Source: Sphingomonas sp.
GTDB lineage: Bacteria > Pseudomonadota > Alphaproteobacteria > Sphingomonadales > Sphingomonadaceae
DNA: 64,000 nt
Reading direction: 5' to 3'
NCBI GenBank assembly: GCA_013001055.1
Contig: JABDNH010000003.1
Coordinates: forward strand, 124,001 to 188,000
Below the pieces are notes generated by a model. It worked only from the letters and a program-made list of their open reading frames with translations, was not told the DNA's origin and did no database searches. Below are positions 7,910 to 15,479 of the stretch, piece after piece. The position numbers and the translations under genes are program-made. Positions within the stretch are counted from its first letter, which is position 1. Every line of letters starts with the position of its first letter.

Positions 7910-9733
7910 CTATTCTACGGTCACCGACTTGGCGAGGTTACGCGGCTGGTCGACATCCGTGCCCTTGGCCACCGCCACATGGTAGGCGAGCAGCTGCACC
8001 GGCACCGCGTAAACGATCGGTTGGATAAGTGGATGCGCTTCGGGCATTTCGATCGTTGCCACGCAGCCGTCGCCCGCTTCTTCGAGACCCTTGGCATCGG
8101 AAATCAAAATGATCTTTCCGCCGCGCGCCCGTACTTCCTGCATGTTGGATACGGTCTTTTCGAAATAAGGCCCCGAAGGCGCGAGGACGATAACGGGCAC
8201 GTCTTCGTCGATCAGCGCGATGGGACCGTGCTTCATCTCGCCGGCAGCATAGCCTTCGGCATGAATGTAGCTGATTTCCTTGAGCTTTAGGGCACCTTCG
8301 AGCGCCAACGGGTAATCGGGACCACGACCCAGATAAAGCACGTCACGCGCTGGCGCGACGAGATGCGCCATGGCCGCAATGTCATCGTCGTGATTGAGCG
8401 CCTCGTTGATGGCTTCGGGCGCTTCTTGAAGATGTTTCACGATCTCCGCTTCTTCCTCGGCGCTTATCAGTCCCTTCGCGCGGGCAAGATTTGCGGCAAA
8501 GGCAGCAAGCACGGCGAGTTGGCAGGTAAAGGCCTTTGTCGATGCGACACCGATTTCGGGGCCCGCGTGCGTCGGCAGCAGTAAATCGGCCTCGCGTGCC
8601 ATCGCGCTGGTCGGCACATTTACGACGGCAGCAATGATCTGCCCCTGCTCACGACTATGATCGAGTGCGGCAAGCGTGTCCGCGGTCTCGCCGCTCTGCG
8701 AAATGAAAAGCGCTAGTCCGCCTTTTTCGAGGACCGGATCGCGATAACGAAATTCGCTTGCAACATCGATGTCGACGGCGACGCGCGCAAATTTCTCGAT
8801 CCAGTATTTGGCGACCATGCCGGCATAGAAGCTGGTGCCGCAGGCAACGATGGTCACGCGATCGATCGTCGACAGGTCGAGATCGTTGTCGGGCAGCGCC
8901 ACCGTGCCATCGATCGGGCGCATGTAGCTCGCCAGCGTGTTGGCGACGACCGCAGGCTGCTCGAAGATTTCCTTCTGCATGAAGTGGCGATAATTGCCTT
9001 TTTCGACCGCACTGGCCGAGGCGCCGCTTTCCACGAGCTCGCGTTCCACCGGTTCGTTGTCGCTGTCATAGATCTGGAAATCGTCGCGCTTGACCACGAC
9101 CCAGTCGCCATCCTCGAGATAGGCGATTTTCTGTGTCAGCGGAGCCAGCGCGATGGCGTCGGAACCGAGATAATTCTCGCCCTCGCCCGCCCCCACCGTC
9201 AATGGCGCACCGCGGCGCGCGCCAATCATCAATTCGGGCTCGTCCTGAAACAGAAAGGCAATCGCGAAGGCACCATGCAACCGCGACAGGATGGCGGCGA
9301 CCGCCTCTTGCGGGTTCTTGCCGCGCTGCAATTCGCGGTCGACCAGGTGCGCGACCACTTCGCTATCGGTCTCGCTCAGAAATTCGCGGCCATCGGCCTG
9401 CAATTCCTCGCGCAGCGATTTGAAATTTTCGATGATGCCGTTGACCACCAGCGCAACCTTGCCAGCGATATGCGGATGCGCGTTGGGAACATTGGGAACA
9501 CCGTGCGTGGCCCAGCGTGTGTGGGCAATGCCGAGCGTGCCGGGGAGGTCTTTTTCTTCCAGCTCGGCTTTCAGGTTGTGCAATTTGCCCTGCGCTCGAG
9601 CCCGCGAAAAATTGCCCTCTTCGAGCGTACAGATACCGGCGCTGTCATAGCCTCGATATTCGAGGCGCTTCAACCCGTCGAACAGACGCTGAGCGACCGG
9701 CTCCTTGCCGATAATGCCGACGATACCGCACAT
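7910..9733 (-). CDS. glmS: Glutamine-fructose-6-phosphate aminotransferase (isomerizing)
   Basis: Makes glucosamine-6-phosphate, the first committed step to UDP-GlcNAc. It has 607 residues. The N-terminal glutaminase begins MCGIVGIIG with the catalytic Cys2, then come two SIS domains (TSFYAGMVAK, SQSGETADTLAAL) and the C-terminal KSVTVE. The ATG abuts the glmU stop with no spacer, and AAGGA for glmS lies within the glmU 3' end, so the genes are co-transcribed. No glmS ribozyme fits in this arrangement. Confidence 0.97.
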   Translation of the reverse strand: MCGIVGIIGKEPVAQRLFDGLKRLEYRGYDSAGICTLEEGNFSRARAQGKLHNLKAELEEKDLPGTLGIAHTRWATHGVPNVPNAHPHIAGKVALVVNGIIENFKSLREELQADGREFLSETDSEVVAHLVDRELQRGKNPQEAVAAILSRLHGAFAIAFLFQDEPELMIGARRGAPLTVGAGEGENYLGSDAIALAPLTQKIAYLEDGDWVVVKRDDFQIYDSDNEPVERELVESGASASAVEKGNYRHFMQKEIFEQPAVVANTLASYMRPIDGTVALPDNDLDLSTIDRVTIVACGTSFYAGMVAKYWIEKFARVAVDIDVASEFRYRDPVLEKGGLALFISQSGETADTLAALDHSREQGQIIAAVVNVPTSAMAREADLLLPTHAGPEIGVASTKAFTCQLAVLAAFAANLARAKGLISAEEEAEIVKHLQEAPEAINEALNHDDDIAAMAHLVAPARDVLYLGRGPDYPLALEGALKLKEISYIHAEGYAAGEMKHGPIALIDEDVPVIVLAPSGPYFEKTVSNMQEVRARGGKIILISDAKGLEEAGDGCVATIEMPEAHPLIQPIVYAVPVQLLAYHVAVAKGTDVDQPRNLAKSVTVE

Positions 9734-11092
9734 TTACTTGTTATCCTTCTTACGCTGCGCACGGTCGCGAAATGCCTGCGCCTTGCCTTCCAAATTCTTC
9801 TGGTCGCCGCGCGCGACCGCGATCGCGCCTGCGGGCACATCGGAGGTAATGACGCTGCCTGCGCCGACGATTGCGCTGGAGCCGATGGTCACCGGCGCCA
9901 CCAGCGCGCTGTTCGACCCGATGAAAGCCGTCGCGCCGATCTGCGTCTTGTGCTTGCCGAAGCCATCATAGTTGCAGGTAATCGTGCCGGCACCGATATT
10001 GGCCTGCTCCCCGACATCTGCGTCGCCGATGTAAGAAAGGTGGTTGGCCTTGGCCCCGGCGCCAAGCATCGTTTTTTTCATCTCGACGAAATTGCCGACT
10101 TTGGCACGCGCGCCGATCGTCGTGCCGGGGCGAATGCGGGCATACGGGCCGACTTCGGCTTCCGCGCCGATCGAGCATCCTTCGAGATGCGTGAACGCGC
10201 GCACCTTGGCGCCTTCTCCGATCGAGACGCCGGGACCGAACACGACGTTGGGTTCGATCACGACGTCGGCCATCACTTTCGTATCGTAGCTAAAAAAGAC
10301 GGTTTCCGGTGCACGCAGCGTGACGCCGTTGGCCATCGCCTCTTCGCGTTTGAATTCCTGCCACTGCGCTTCGGCTGCGGCCAGTTCGGCGCGGCTGTTG
10401 ATGCCGGTGACTTCGCGTTCACTGCCTTTGACGACCACGGGCCGTGCACCTTCGCGGCGCGCGATCCGCACGATGTCGGGAAGGTAATATTCACCGGCCG
10501 CATTGTCGTTTCCGACCTTGTCCAGCCAGGCGAACAGCTGCGCTCCATCGACCGCCATGATGCCCGAATTGCACAAACGACATTTCAATTCTTCGGGAGT
10601 GGCATCACGCGCTTCGACCATCTTGTCGATCGTGTCGTCGCCCAGCGTGATGATACGCCCATAGGCCTTGCGATCTTCTGGTTCAAAACCCAGCACGACG
10701 ATACCCGGATTGTCGTCAGCACCAAGCCGATCGACCATCCCGCGCATCGTGTCGGCCGAGACCATCGGAACATCGCCGAAGAGGATAAGGACGGGGCCGT
10801 CCTGGCCGGCAAGTGCATCTGCACTTTGCTGTACTGCATGGCCGGTGCCGAGTTGTTCGTCCTGCACGGCGAAGGCGCAGCCTCGCGACGCCAGCGCGTC
10901 TTCGACCTGTTCGCGCCATTGGCCAACGACCACGACGGTGCGCGCAGGTTCTAGCGTTTCCACGCTGTCGAGAAGGTGATCGATCATCGGCTGACCCGCG
11001 ATCGGGTGCAGCACCTTGTGGAGGCGCGACTTCATACGGCTGCCGACGCCGGCCGCCAGAATCACGACGCTGGGACGCTTTGCTTCACTCAT
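9734..11092 (-). CDS. glmU: Bifunctional GlmU (uridyltransferase / GlcN-1-P acetyltransferase)
   Basis: Makes UDP-GlcNAc from GlcN-1-P in two steps. The 452 residues comprise an N-terminal nucleotidyltransferase (LAAGVGSRMKSRLHKVLHPI) and a C-terminal left-handed beta-helix acetyltransferase with hexapeptide repeats (around GAEAEVGPYARIRPG and CNYDGFGKHKT). It lies between the H1-like gene (35-bp gap) and glmS (0-bp gap) in one operon, which supplies the precursor for peptidoglycan and lipid A. Confidence 0.97.
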   Translation of the reverse strand: MSEAKRPSVVILAAGVGSRMKSRLHKVLHPIAGQPMIDHLLDSVETLEPARTVVVVGQWREQVEDALASRGCAFAVQDEQLGTGHAVQQSADALAGQDGPVLILFGDVPMVSADTMRGMVDRLGADDNPGIVVLGFEPEDRKAYGRIITLGDDTIDKMVEARDATPEELKCRLCNSGIMAVDGAQLFAWLDKVGNDNAAGEYYLPDIVRIARREGARPVVVKGSEREVTGINSRAELAAAEAQWQEFKREEAMANGVTLRAPETVFFSYDTKVMADVVIEPNVVFGPGVSIGEGAKVRAFTHLEGCSIGAEAEVGPYARIRPGTTIGARAKVGNFVEMKKTMLGAGAKANHLSYIGDADVGEQANIGAGTITCNYDGFGKHKTQIGATAFIGSNSALVAPVTIGSSAIVGAGSVITSDVPAGAIAVARGDQKNLEGKAQAFRDRAQRKKDNK

Positions 11093-11127
11093 GATGGCGC
11101 CCCTTTGGCACGCCAGAAGGCGGCGCG

Positions 11128-11691
11128 CTAGGCCTTAGGCTTGCGTGTCGCCGGCTTCCTTGACGTGGTCTTTTTCGCAGCGGTCTTGCGTGCCGCGGGC
11201 TTCTTGGCAGTCGCCTTCTTGGTGGCCGGCTTCTTGGTCGCGGTTTTCTTGGCAGGTGCCTTTTTCGCAACGGCCTTCTTCGCCGGTGCCTTGCTTGCGG
11301 ACTTGGCTGCCGTTTTCTTGGCCGCAGACTTTTTCTTTGCAGTCGTCTTCTTCTTTGCGCTTTTTGCCTTGGCGGACTCACCGTCATCCCAGTCGCCCGA
11401 CAGGACACGCTGCGCGGCATCGGCGACGGCTTCGGCAATGATCGCGCCGAGCTTGGCGGTGCTGGCTACTGCAGTGGTGGCGGCCTTGTTGGCATTCGCC
11501 GCAGCGTCGATGCTGGCTTCCTGGATCTTCTTGCGTGCCTTGGGGCTCGCCGCGAGCGCGGCGGCGGCGGCGGCAAGACCGGCAGCGATAACCTCGGGGC
11601 TCATCGCGACCTGTGCAAAATTCTTTGACTTTGCGGAAGCCTTGCTGGTGCGCTTCGCGCTAGTCTTACGAGTGGTCTTCTTGGTAGCCAT
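11128..11691 (-). CDS. Histone H1-like / AlgP-like Lys-Ala-rich protein
   Basis: A 187-residue basic, low-complexity protein. The N-terminal half has an Ala-rich helix (SPEVIAAGLAAAAAALAAS). The C-terminal 75 residues are AKK/APAKK/ATKK repeats resembling eukaryotic H1 tails and bacterial AlgP/Hc1 proteins. A DNA-binding, nucleoid-associated role is inferred from composition only. The start is at MATKKTT because GAGGGG precedes it by about 8 nt. Probably first gene of an operon with glmU-glmS. Confidence 0.82.
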   Translation of the reverse strand: MATKKTTRKTSAKRTSKASAKSKNFAQVAMSPEVIAAGLAAAAAALAASPKARKKIQEASIDAAANANKAATTAVASTAKLGAIIAEAVADAAQRVLSGDWDDGESAKAKSAKKKTTAKKKSAAKKTAAKSASKAPAKKAVAKKAPAKKTATKKPATKKATAKKPAARKTAAKKTTSRKPATRKPKA

Positions 11692-11765
11692 AACAAATCC
11701 CCTCTTGGAACGCGTCTTATGCCGACAAGACGGCCATAGCAGAAATTCGTTCCCGCACACGAAAA

Positions 11766-11792
11766 AAGGGCCGCCTGCCCGAGGCGACCCTT
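11766..11792 (-). terminator. Rho-independent terminator
   Basis: AAGGG-c-CGCCT, loop GCCCG, AGGCG-a-CCCTT, followed on the minus strand by TTTTTT. It ends transcription coming from phaR and/or the tiny ORF at 11841-11900, and separates them from the H1-like/glmU/glmS operon. Confidence 0.8.
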
Positions 11793-11840
11793 CTTTACAT
11801 GGTCAGCGACCGGAAGCCCGGCCCGGAGAGACCATGGCGA

Positions 11841-11900
11841 CTAGGCGAGCCGCACCCTCCGAACTGCTTTGACCGACCCCTCTGCTGAACCATGAGACAT
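11841..11900 (-). CDS. Putative 19-residue peptide or leader ORF with perfect Shine-Dalgarno
   Basis: The ORF reads MSHGSAEGSVKAVRRVRLA. The 13 nt AAAGGAGGTGATC lie on the minus strand 2 nt upstream of the ATG, giving the optimal 7-nt spacing from GGAGG. This is the exact complement of the 16S rRNA 3' tail, the strongest ribosome-binding site in the window. A second ATG opens a 32-codon ORF in another frame (11795-11893). A terminator follows at 11792. It may be a small protein, a leader peptide or a short RNA. Confidence 0.4.
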   Translation of the reverse strand: MSHGSAEGSVKAVRRVRLA

Positions 11901-12020
11901 CCGATCACCTCCTTTCGCTGCGTTGAAGCTGATAGCAGGTTTGCCCGTTTTAAGGTGCGAAACAAGTCTTGAATTGGCAGAAAAAATGACGAGAATTACG
12001 CGCTTCGCAGACGCGAACCC

Positions 12021-12527
12021 CTAGAGCTTGTCGACCTTCGCCTTGAGCGCCGCCAATTCGGCCTTGAGCGCCGCGACATCGTCATCGCCATCCTCGCTTT
12101 TGGCTGCTCCACCGGTGAAGGCCTGCGCCGCAGTGCCGAACATTTCCATATTCCGCTTTGCCATTTCGGCGATCATGTTGTTGTCGAACGCGCCGGTCAT
12201 CAAGGCTTTCTGGTTCTTCTTGAAGGCTTCCATCGCCGCCTCGAGATAAGATGGTACCGCGGGCTGCATCGCGCCGCCGTAGAGACTGATAAGTTCCTTG
12301 AGAAACGCGACTGGGAGCATGTTCGCGCCGCCTGCTTCTTCATCGACGATGATCTGCGTCATGACGTTGTGCGTGATATCCTCGCCCGATTTGGCATCGA
12401 TGACTTCGACATCGCGGCCCTCACGGATCATCTCTGCAAGTCGGTCGAGCGTGATGTAGGACGAGCTCTCCGTATCGTAGAGGCGACGGTTCGCATACTT
12501 TTTGATGATTACCTTGGGTCCGGCCAC
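12021..12527 (-). CDS. phaR: Polyhydroxyalkanoate synthesis repressor PhaR
   Basis: Regulator that binds both PHA granules and phasin-gene DNA. The 168-residue protein has the N-terminal PHB_acc_N domain (VIIKKYANRRLYDTESSSY, LDRLAEMIREG) and the PHB_acc domain (QIIVDEEAGGANMLPVAFL). The start is GTG with GGGAG 9 nt upstream. No PHA synthase or phasin gene is in the window. A CTGC-N5-GCAG element upstream could be its own operator. Confidence 0.94.
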   Translation of the reverse strand: MAGPKVIIKKYANRRLYDTESSSYITLDRLAEMIREGRDVEVIDAKSGEDITHNVMTQIIVDEEAGGANMLPVAFLKELISLYGGAMQPAVPSYLEAAMEAFKKNQKALMTGAFDNNMIAEMAKRNMEMFGTAAQAFTGGAAKSEDGDDDVAALKAELAALKAKVDKL

Positions 12528-12556
12528 GAACTAACACTCCCTCTTGTGCACTTTTG

Positions 12557-12591
12557 CTGCACCTAGCAGGCGCAACATAGCAGGCGCAACA
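12557..12591. repeat. Tandem 14-bp duplication and CTGC-N5-GCAG element upstream of phaR
   Basis: TAGCAGGCGCAACA occurs twice head-to-tail (12564-12577, 12578-12591). CTGC-ACCTA-GCAG at 12557-12569 overlaps the first copy. PhaR proteins of other alphaproteobacteria bind CTGC/GCAG-type dyads, so autoregulation is possible. The usual spacer there is 3-4, not 5. Confidence 0.4.
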
Positions 12592-12638
12592 TGAAGCTTT
12601 GGCCACGCTTCGCCGACATGCGATTGGTCCGGGCTGAT

Positions 12639-12664
12639 GTAACCTTCCCGGCACCGAAGACGAA
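12639..12664 (+). promoter_or_regulatory. SigmaF-type promoter of the first bufferin gene
   Basis: GTAACC (12639-12644), 16 bp, CGAA (12661-12664). This equals the Caulobacter SigF consensus as I recall it (GTAACC-N16-CGAA). It lies 56 bp before the ATG of the first DUF2282 gene. The cognate sigma factor is encoded at 15476-16000 in the same gene row. Confidence 0.75.
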
Positions 12665-12719
12665 CAAGTTTTCAGCGGCGGCACATGGCTGGCCGTAGAT
12701 ACTGTTTGGGGAGAAGATC

Positions 12720-13070
12720 ATGAAAAGAACCATTCCTGCGATCGCGGCCGCTTCTGCGCTGCTTGCGGCCTGTACGGATTCGCCAACTTATGCTGACGAG
12801 GATGGCGTCGCGGACGATACGGCGACCGAAGTTGCCGATGGCGACGTCACCGAAGCTGCAGCAGATGAAGATAAGGTCAAATGCTATGGTGTGGCGCTCG
12901 CTGGCGAAAATGATTGCGCTGCCGGCGAAGGTACGACCTGTGCCGGCACCTCGACCGTCGACTATCAGGGCAACGCCTGGAAATATGTCGATGGTGGCGA
13001 AGCCGGTTGCGCCGATACGGGCGGCACGCTGGTTGCCCAGGACAATAATGAGCAGGGCCTTCCGGCTTAA
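12720..13070 (+). CDS. Bufferin-like DUF2282 precursor with predicted lipobox
   Basis: A 116-residue DUF2282 protein with core [16 protein letters not shown]...[17 protein letters not shown] and four core cysteines. Unlike ordinary BufA1, the signal sequence ends in a lipobox, LAAC, with Cys18, followed by an acidic linker of about 33 residues. This suggests a lipid-anchored bufferin. Signal peptidase I cleavage after TYA is the alternative. It has its own SigF-type promoter, and GGGGAG precedes the ATG. It is separated by 111 bp from the second precursor. Confidence 0.85.
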   Translation: MKRTIPAIAAASALLAACTDSPTYADEDGVADDTATEVADGDVTEAAADEDKVKCYGVALAGENDCAAGEGTTCAGTSTVDYQGNAWKYVDGGEAGCADTGGTLVAQDNNEQGLPA

Positions 13071-13103
13071 ACCTTTCGCTGTCGTCGCCGCTCGGTAAAT
13101 CGT

Positions 13104-13129
13104 GTAACATTTGACCGGGCGGCTCCGAA
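13104..13129 (+). promoter_or_regulatory. SigmaF-type promoter of the second bufferin gene
   Basis: GTAACA (13104-13109), 16 bp, CGAA (13126-13129), 53 bp before the ATG of the second DUF2282 gene. It has the same spacing as the promoter at 12639. Together they indicate that both precursors belong to the SigF regulon. Confidence 0.72.
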
Positions 13130-13181
13130 CTTCGGGGTGCAAGACGATCTTGCGAAGCTCGATAAAAGAGGAAATTCACCA

Positions 13182-13475
13182 ATGAAAAATCTCGCTGCCA
13201 TCTCCGCCGCTTCCGCGCTCCTTGGCCTCGCCGCCGTTGCGACGCCTGCAGCGGCCGATCATCACGGCAAGAAAGCCGACAAGGAAAAATGCTACGGCGT
13301 CGCCAAGGCCGGTCAGAATGATTGCGCGGCCGGGCCCGGCACGAGCTGTGCCGGCACTTCGAAAATCGACTATCAAGGCAATGCCTGGAAATATGTCGAA
13401 GCTGGTAAGTGCGTGAAGATGGGTGGTTCCTTGAAGCCCAAAGAAGGCAACAAGAAGCCTGTCCCGCAGGCCTAG
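13182..13475 (+). CDS. bufA1: Bufferin precursor BufA1 (DUF2282)
   Basis: A 97-residue secreted RiPP precursor: Sec signal peptide (cleavage near TPAAA-DHH), then core [16 protein letters not shown]...[17 protein letters not shown] and GKCVKMGG, four cysteines in all. In this family BufB, with BufC, oxidises core cysteines, and the product sequesters copper in the envelope. AGAGGA precedes the ATG. The stop is followed within 6 bp by bufB, so expression is coupled. The core is nearly identical to the lipobox paralogue just upstream. Confidence 0.92.
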   Translation: MKNLAAISAASALLGLAAVATPAAADHHGKKADKEKCYGVAKAGQNDCAAGPGTSCAGTSKIDYQGNAWKYVEAGKCVKMGGSLKPKEGNKKPVPQA

Positions 13476-13481
13476 GTGCGC

Positions 13482-14351
13482 ATGACCGGCGCTGCGCGAC
13501 ACGAGCCCCCTCCGCCGCGGGCGGGGATTGGTCTGAAGTCCGCTCACTTCAGCGAATTCCTCGATGCGGCGGCGCGCGGCGCCGGTCCTCGCTGGGTGGA
13601 AGTCCACCCCCAGAACTACATGATGGACGGCGGCCCCATGCACCGCTGGCTGACCGCCGTGCGCGAAGCCGTCCCGGTTTCGTTCCATAGCGTCGGCCTG
13701 TCGCTCGGCGATCCCGATGGAGTGGACCGCGCAGAGCTCGAGCGGCTTGCAAATCTGTGCGAGCGCTACGAGCCCAATCTTGTGTCGGACCATCTCAGCT
13801 GGTCGAGCCTCGATGGGGAGAATGTGCCCGATCTGCTCCCGCTTCCGATGACCGCTGCGACGCTGGCGCACTTCGCCGAGCAGATCGATATCGTCCAGGA
13901 ACGGCTTGGTCGCACGATGTTGATCGAAAATCCCAGTCGCATGATCGCCTTCGCCGGCGACACTTACGACGAGCCCGACTTTCTCGGCGAACTGACCCGC
14001 CGCACGGGCTGCCGGCTGATCGTCGACGTCAACAATATCCTCGTCCAGCGCACCAACCTGGGGATCGACCCCCATGCCTATGTCGACGGTTTGGATGGCG
14101 CGATGGTCGGCGAGATTCATGTTGCGGGCCACACGGTCGAGGAACATGGCGCGGATCGTCTCGCCATCGATGACCACGGCAGTGAGGTAGACGACGAATG
14201 CTGGGCGTTGCTCCAGCGTTTCATTGCGCGCATCGGCCCGCGCCCTGTCCTGCTCGAACGCGACAATGACGTGCCCTCTTTCCAGCAACTCGCTGCCGAG
14301 GCCGCACGCGCCGACGACATGCTCCTCTCGCTCCATGCCGACGCCGCCTGA
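13482..14351 (+). CDS. bufB: MNIO-family bufferin maturase (DUF692)
   Basis: A TIM-barrel multinuclear non-heme iron oxidase that modifies cysteines of BufA precursors. About 289 residues with the expected metal ligands in FHSVGLSLGD, SDHLSW, IENPS, VDVNN, EIHVAGH, DDHG and LERDND. The start is at ATG 13482, 6 bp after the bufA1 stop. A GTG at 13476 is equally possible. There is no independent ribosome site, so translation is coupled. It overlaps bufC by 17 bp. Confidence 0.94.
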   Translation: MTGAARHEPPPPRAGIGLKSAHFSEFLDAAARGAGPRWVEVHPQNYMMDGGPMHRWLTAVREAVPVSFHSVGLSLGDPDGVDRAELERLANLCERYEPNLVSDHLSWSSLDGENVPDLLPLPMTAATLAHFAEQIDIVQERLGRTMLIENPSRMIAFAGDTYDEPDFLGELTRRTGCRLIVDVNNILVQRTNLGIDPHAYVDGLDGAMVGEIHVAGHTVEEHGADRLAIDDHGSEVDDECWALLQRFIARIGPRPVLLERDNDVPSFQQLAAEAARADDMLLSLHADAA

Positions 14352-15027
14352 CCCGCGCGCGGCGATGAAAATCTCGCTCGATCGCGGGCCTGATTTCGTT
14401 CCCGAAAACCTGTTCGCCGGCAGCCGCGCGGCGCAGTTCCGCGCGCTCAGGGCTTATGCCAACACGATCAGTCACGGACGGTTCGCGGCGCTGGAAAACA
14501 GTTTCCCGAAAACCCGCGAAGCAATCGGCGAGGAAGTCTTTCACGCGCTCGCCGAAGGCTATCTCACAGGCGAAGTTCTCATGCGCCCGATCCGTTTGAT
14601 CGGTAAGGGATTTCCGGCGCGGCTGGAAAAGGACGATCCCATCGCTGCCGACCTGGCTGACAGCGAATGGGCGATGCTGATGGCGCACGGCGCCGCCGAT
14701 GCCGAAGCCTTGACGCCCGATGCGATCAAGAACCACACCCCCGAAAGTCTCGTTGAAATCAAAGCAGTGCAGCATCCGGCGACACAAATCGTAAGATTGC
14801 GTAACGCTTCGCGCTTTTCTTACGAATATGCAGGTGATGGCCCGCTGCTGCTCATCACGCGCCCCCAAGCGAGCGTCCTGTTCGCCCGAATCGGGGAATC
14901 CGAGGCAGCGCTGCTGGCCATGGCATCCGAGCCGATCATGCTCGGACGTCTGTTGGAAGCCGATGGACCGGCGGTGACACCGCTGATCAACCAAGGCGCT
15001 TTATGCGCCGCTGAGGAGCAACAATGA
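14335..15027 (+). CDS. bufC: Bufferin maturation partner (DUF2063)
   Basis: A 230-residue DUF2063 protein, annotated as putative DNA-binding but in buf operons the substrate-recognition partner of the MNIO enzyme. The N-terminal part FAGSRAAQFRALRAYANTI...ALENSFPKTREAIG is typical. The C-terminal half is less conserved. The start at ATG 14335 overlaps bufB, and ATG 14365 (MKISLD) is an alternative. The stop overlaps the DoxX gene by 4 bp. Confidence 0.88.
   Translation: MPTPPDPRAAMKISLDRGPDFVPENLFAGSRAAQFRALRAYANTISHGRFAALENSFPKTREAIGEEVFHALAEGYLTGEVLMRPIRLIGKGFPARLEKDDPIAADLADSEWAMLMAHGAADAEALTPDAIKNHTPESLVEIKAVQHPATQIVRLRNASRFSYEYAGDGPLLLITRPQASVLFARIGESEAALLAMASEPIMLGRLLEADGPAVTPLINQGALCAAEEQQ
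14801..14826 (+). promoter_or_regulatory. Possible internal SigmaF-like promoter inside bufC
   Basis: GTAACG (14801-14806), 16 bp, CGAA (14823-14826) fits the same pattern as the two bufferin promoters. It lies inside coding sequence, about 200 bp before doxX. It could give extra transcription of doxX-sigF-nrsF, but a chance match of this quality is not unlikely in 64 kb. Confidence 0.3.
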
Positions 15028-15479
15028 TCGAGGGTCTTTACCGGAAGATTGCAGCCAGCCAGCTTGCCAGGGATATCAGCCTGCTGTTCCTGCGCATCGG
15101 TTTTGGCGCCGTCTTCTTTCGCTCCTATCAGACCAAGGTCGAGGACGGCACGTTTTTCGACTTGACCGACACCACATTTTTCCTCTTCGAAGAAGAATAT
15201 GCCGGCGTGCCGATACCTGCCGACATCGCCGCGCCGCTCGCCACCTATGCCGAGTTTTTCCTGCCACTCCTGCTGCTGCTCGGGCTCGGCACTCGGGTGG
15301 CGGCAGCGGGTCTTGTCATCATGACGCTGGTCATCCAGATCTTCGTCTATCCGGACGCGTGGTGGAACCCGCATATGAGCTGGGTCGCGATGGGACTTAT
15401 CCTCATCGTGTTCGGGCCGGGGCGCATTAGCCTTGACCACCTGATTGGCAAGGTCCGCGACAGGCATGCTGCCACATGA
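15024..15479 (+). CDS. DoxX-family membrane protein
   Basis: A 151-residue four-helix membrane protein (helices near residues 17-35, 70-90, 95-112, 118-135). The N-terminal LFLRIGFGAVFF is typical of DoxX. It is part of the buf operon, coupled by ATGA overlaps on both sides. DoxX proteins occur in many buf operons and may serve redox or electron supply, which is not proved. Confidence 0.88.
   Translation: MIEGLYRKIAASQLARDISLLFLRIGFGAVFFRSYQTKVEDGTFFDLTDTTFFLFEEEYAGVPIPADIAAPLATYAEFFLPLLLLLGLGTRVAAAGLVIMTLVIQIFVYPDAWWNPHMSWVAMGLILIVFGPGRISLDHLIGKVRDRHAAT

Larger units (their letters stand above)
11692..12020. other. 329-bp stretch without an annotated full-size gene
   Basis: Contents on the minus strand, in order: a hairpin just after phaR (TTCGC-GTCT-GCGAA followed 25 nt later by TTTTTT), a perfect Shine-Dalgarno stretch with a 19-codon ORF (11841-11900), a terminator (11766-11792), and the promoter region of the H1-like gene. 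No conserved long ORF is visible on either strand. Confidence 0.7.

Noticed and set aside
8984-10954. Long plus-strand open frame (656 codons) opposite glmS and glmU
   Set aside because: It lies exactly antisense to two certain genes, spans their junction, and its translation is low-complexity His/Arg/Asp-rich with no motif. This is a mirror of GC-rich codon usage.
11164-11380. Repeat array in the H1-like gene as a CRISPR or DNA repeat
   Set aside because: The periodicity comes from AKK-type codons in one frame; units are short, unequal and coding.
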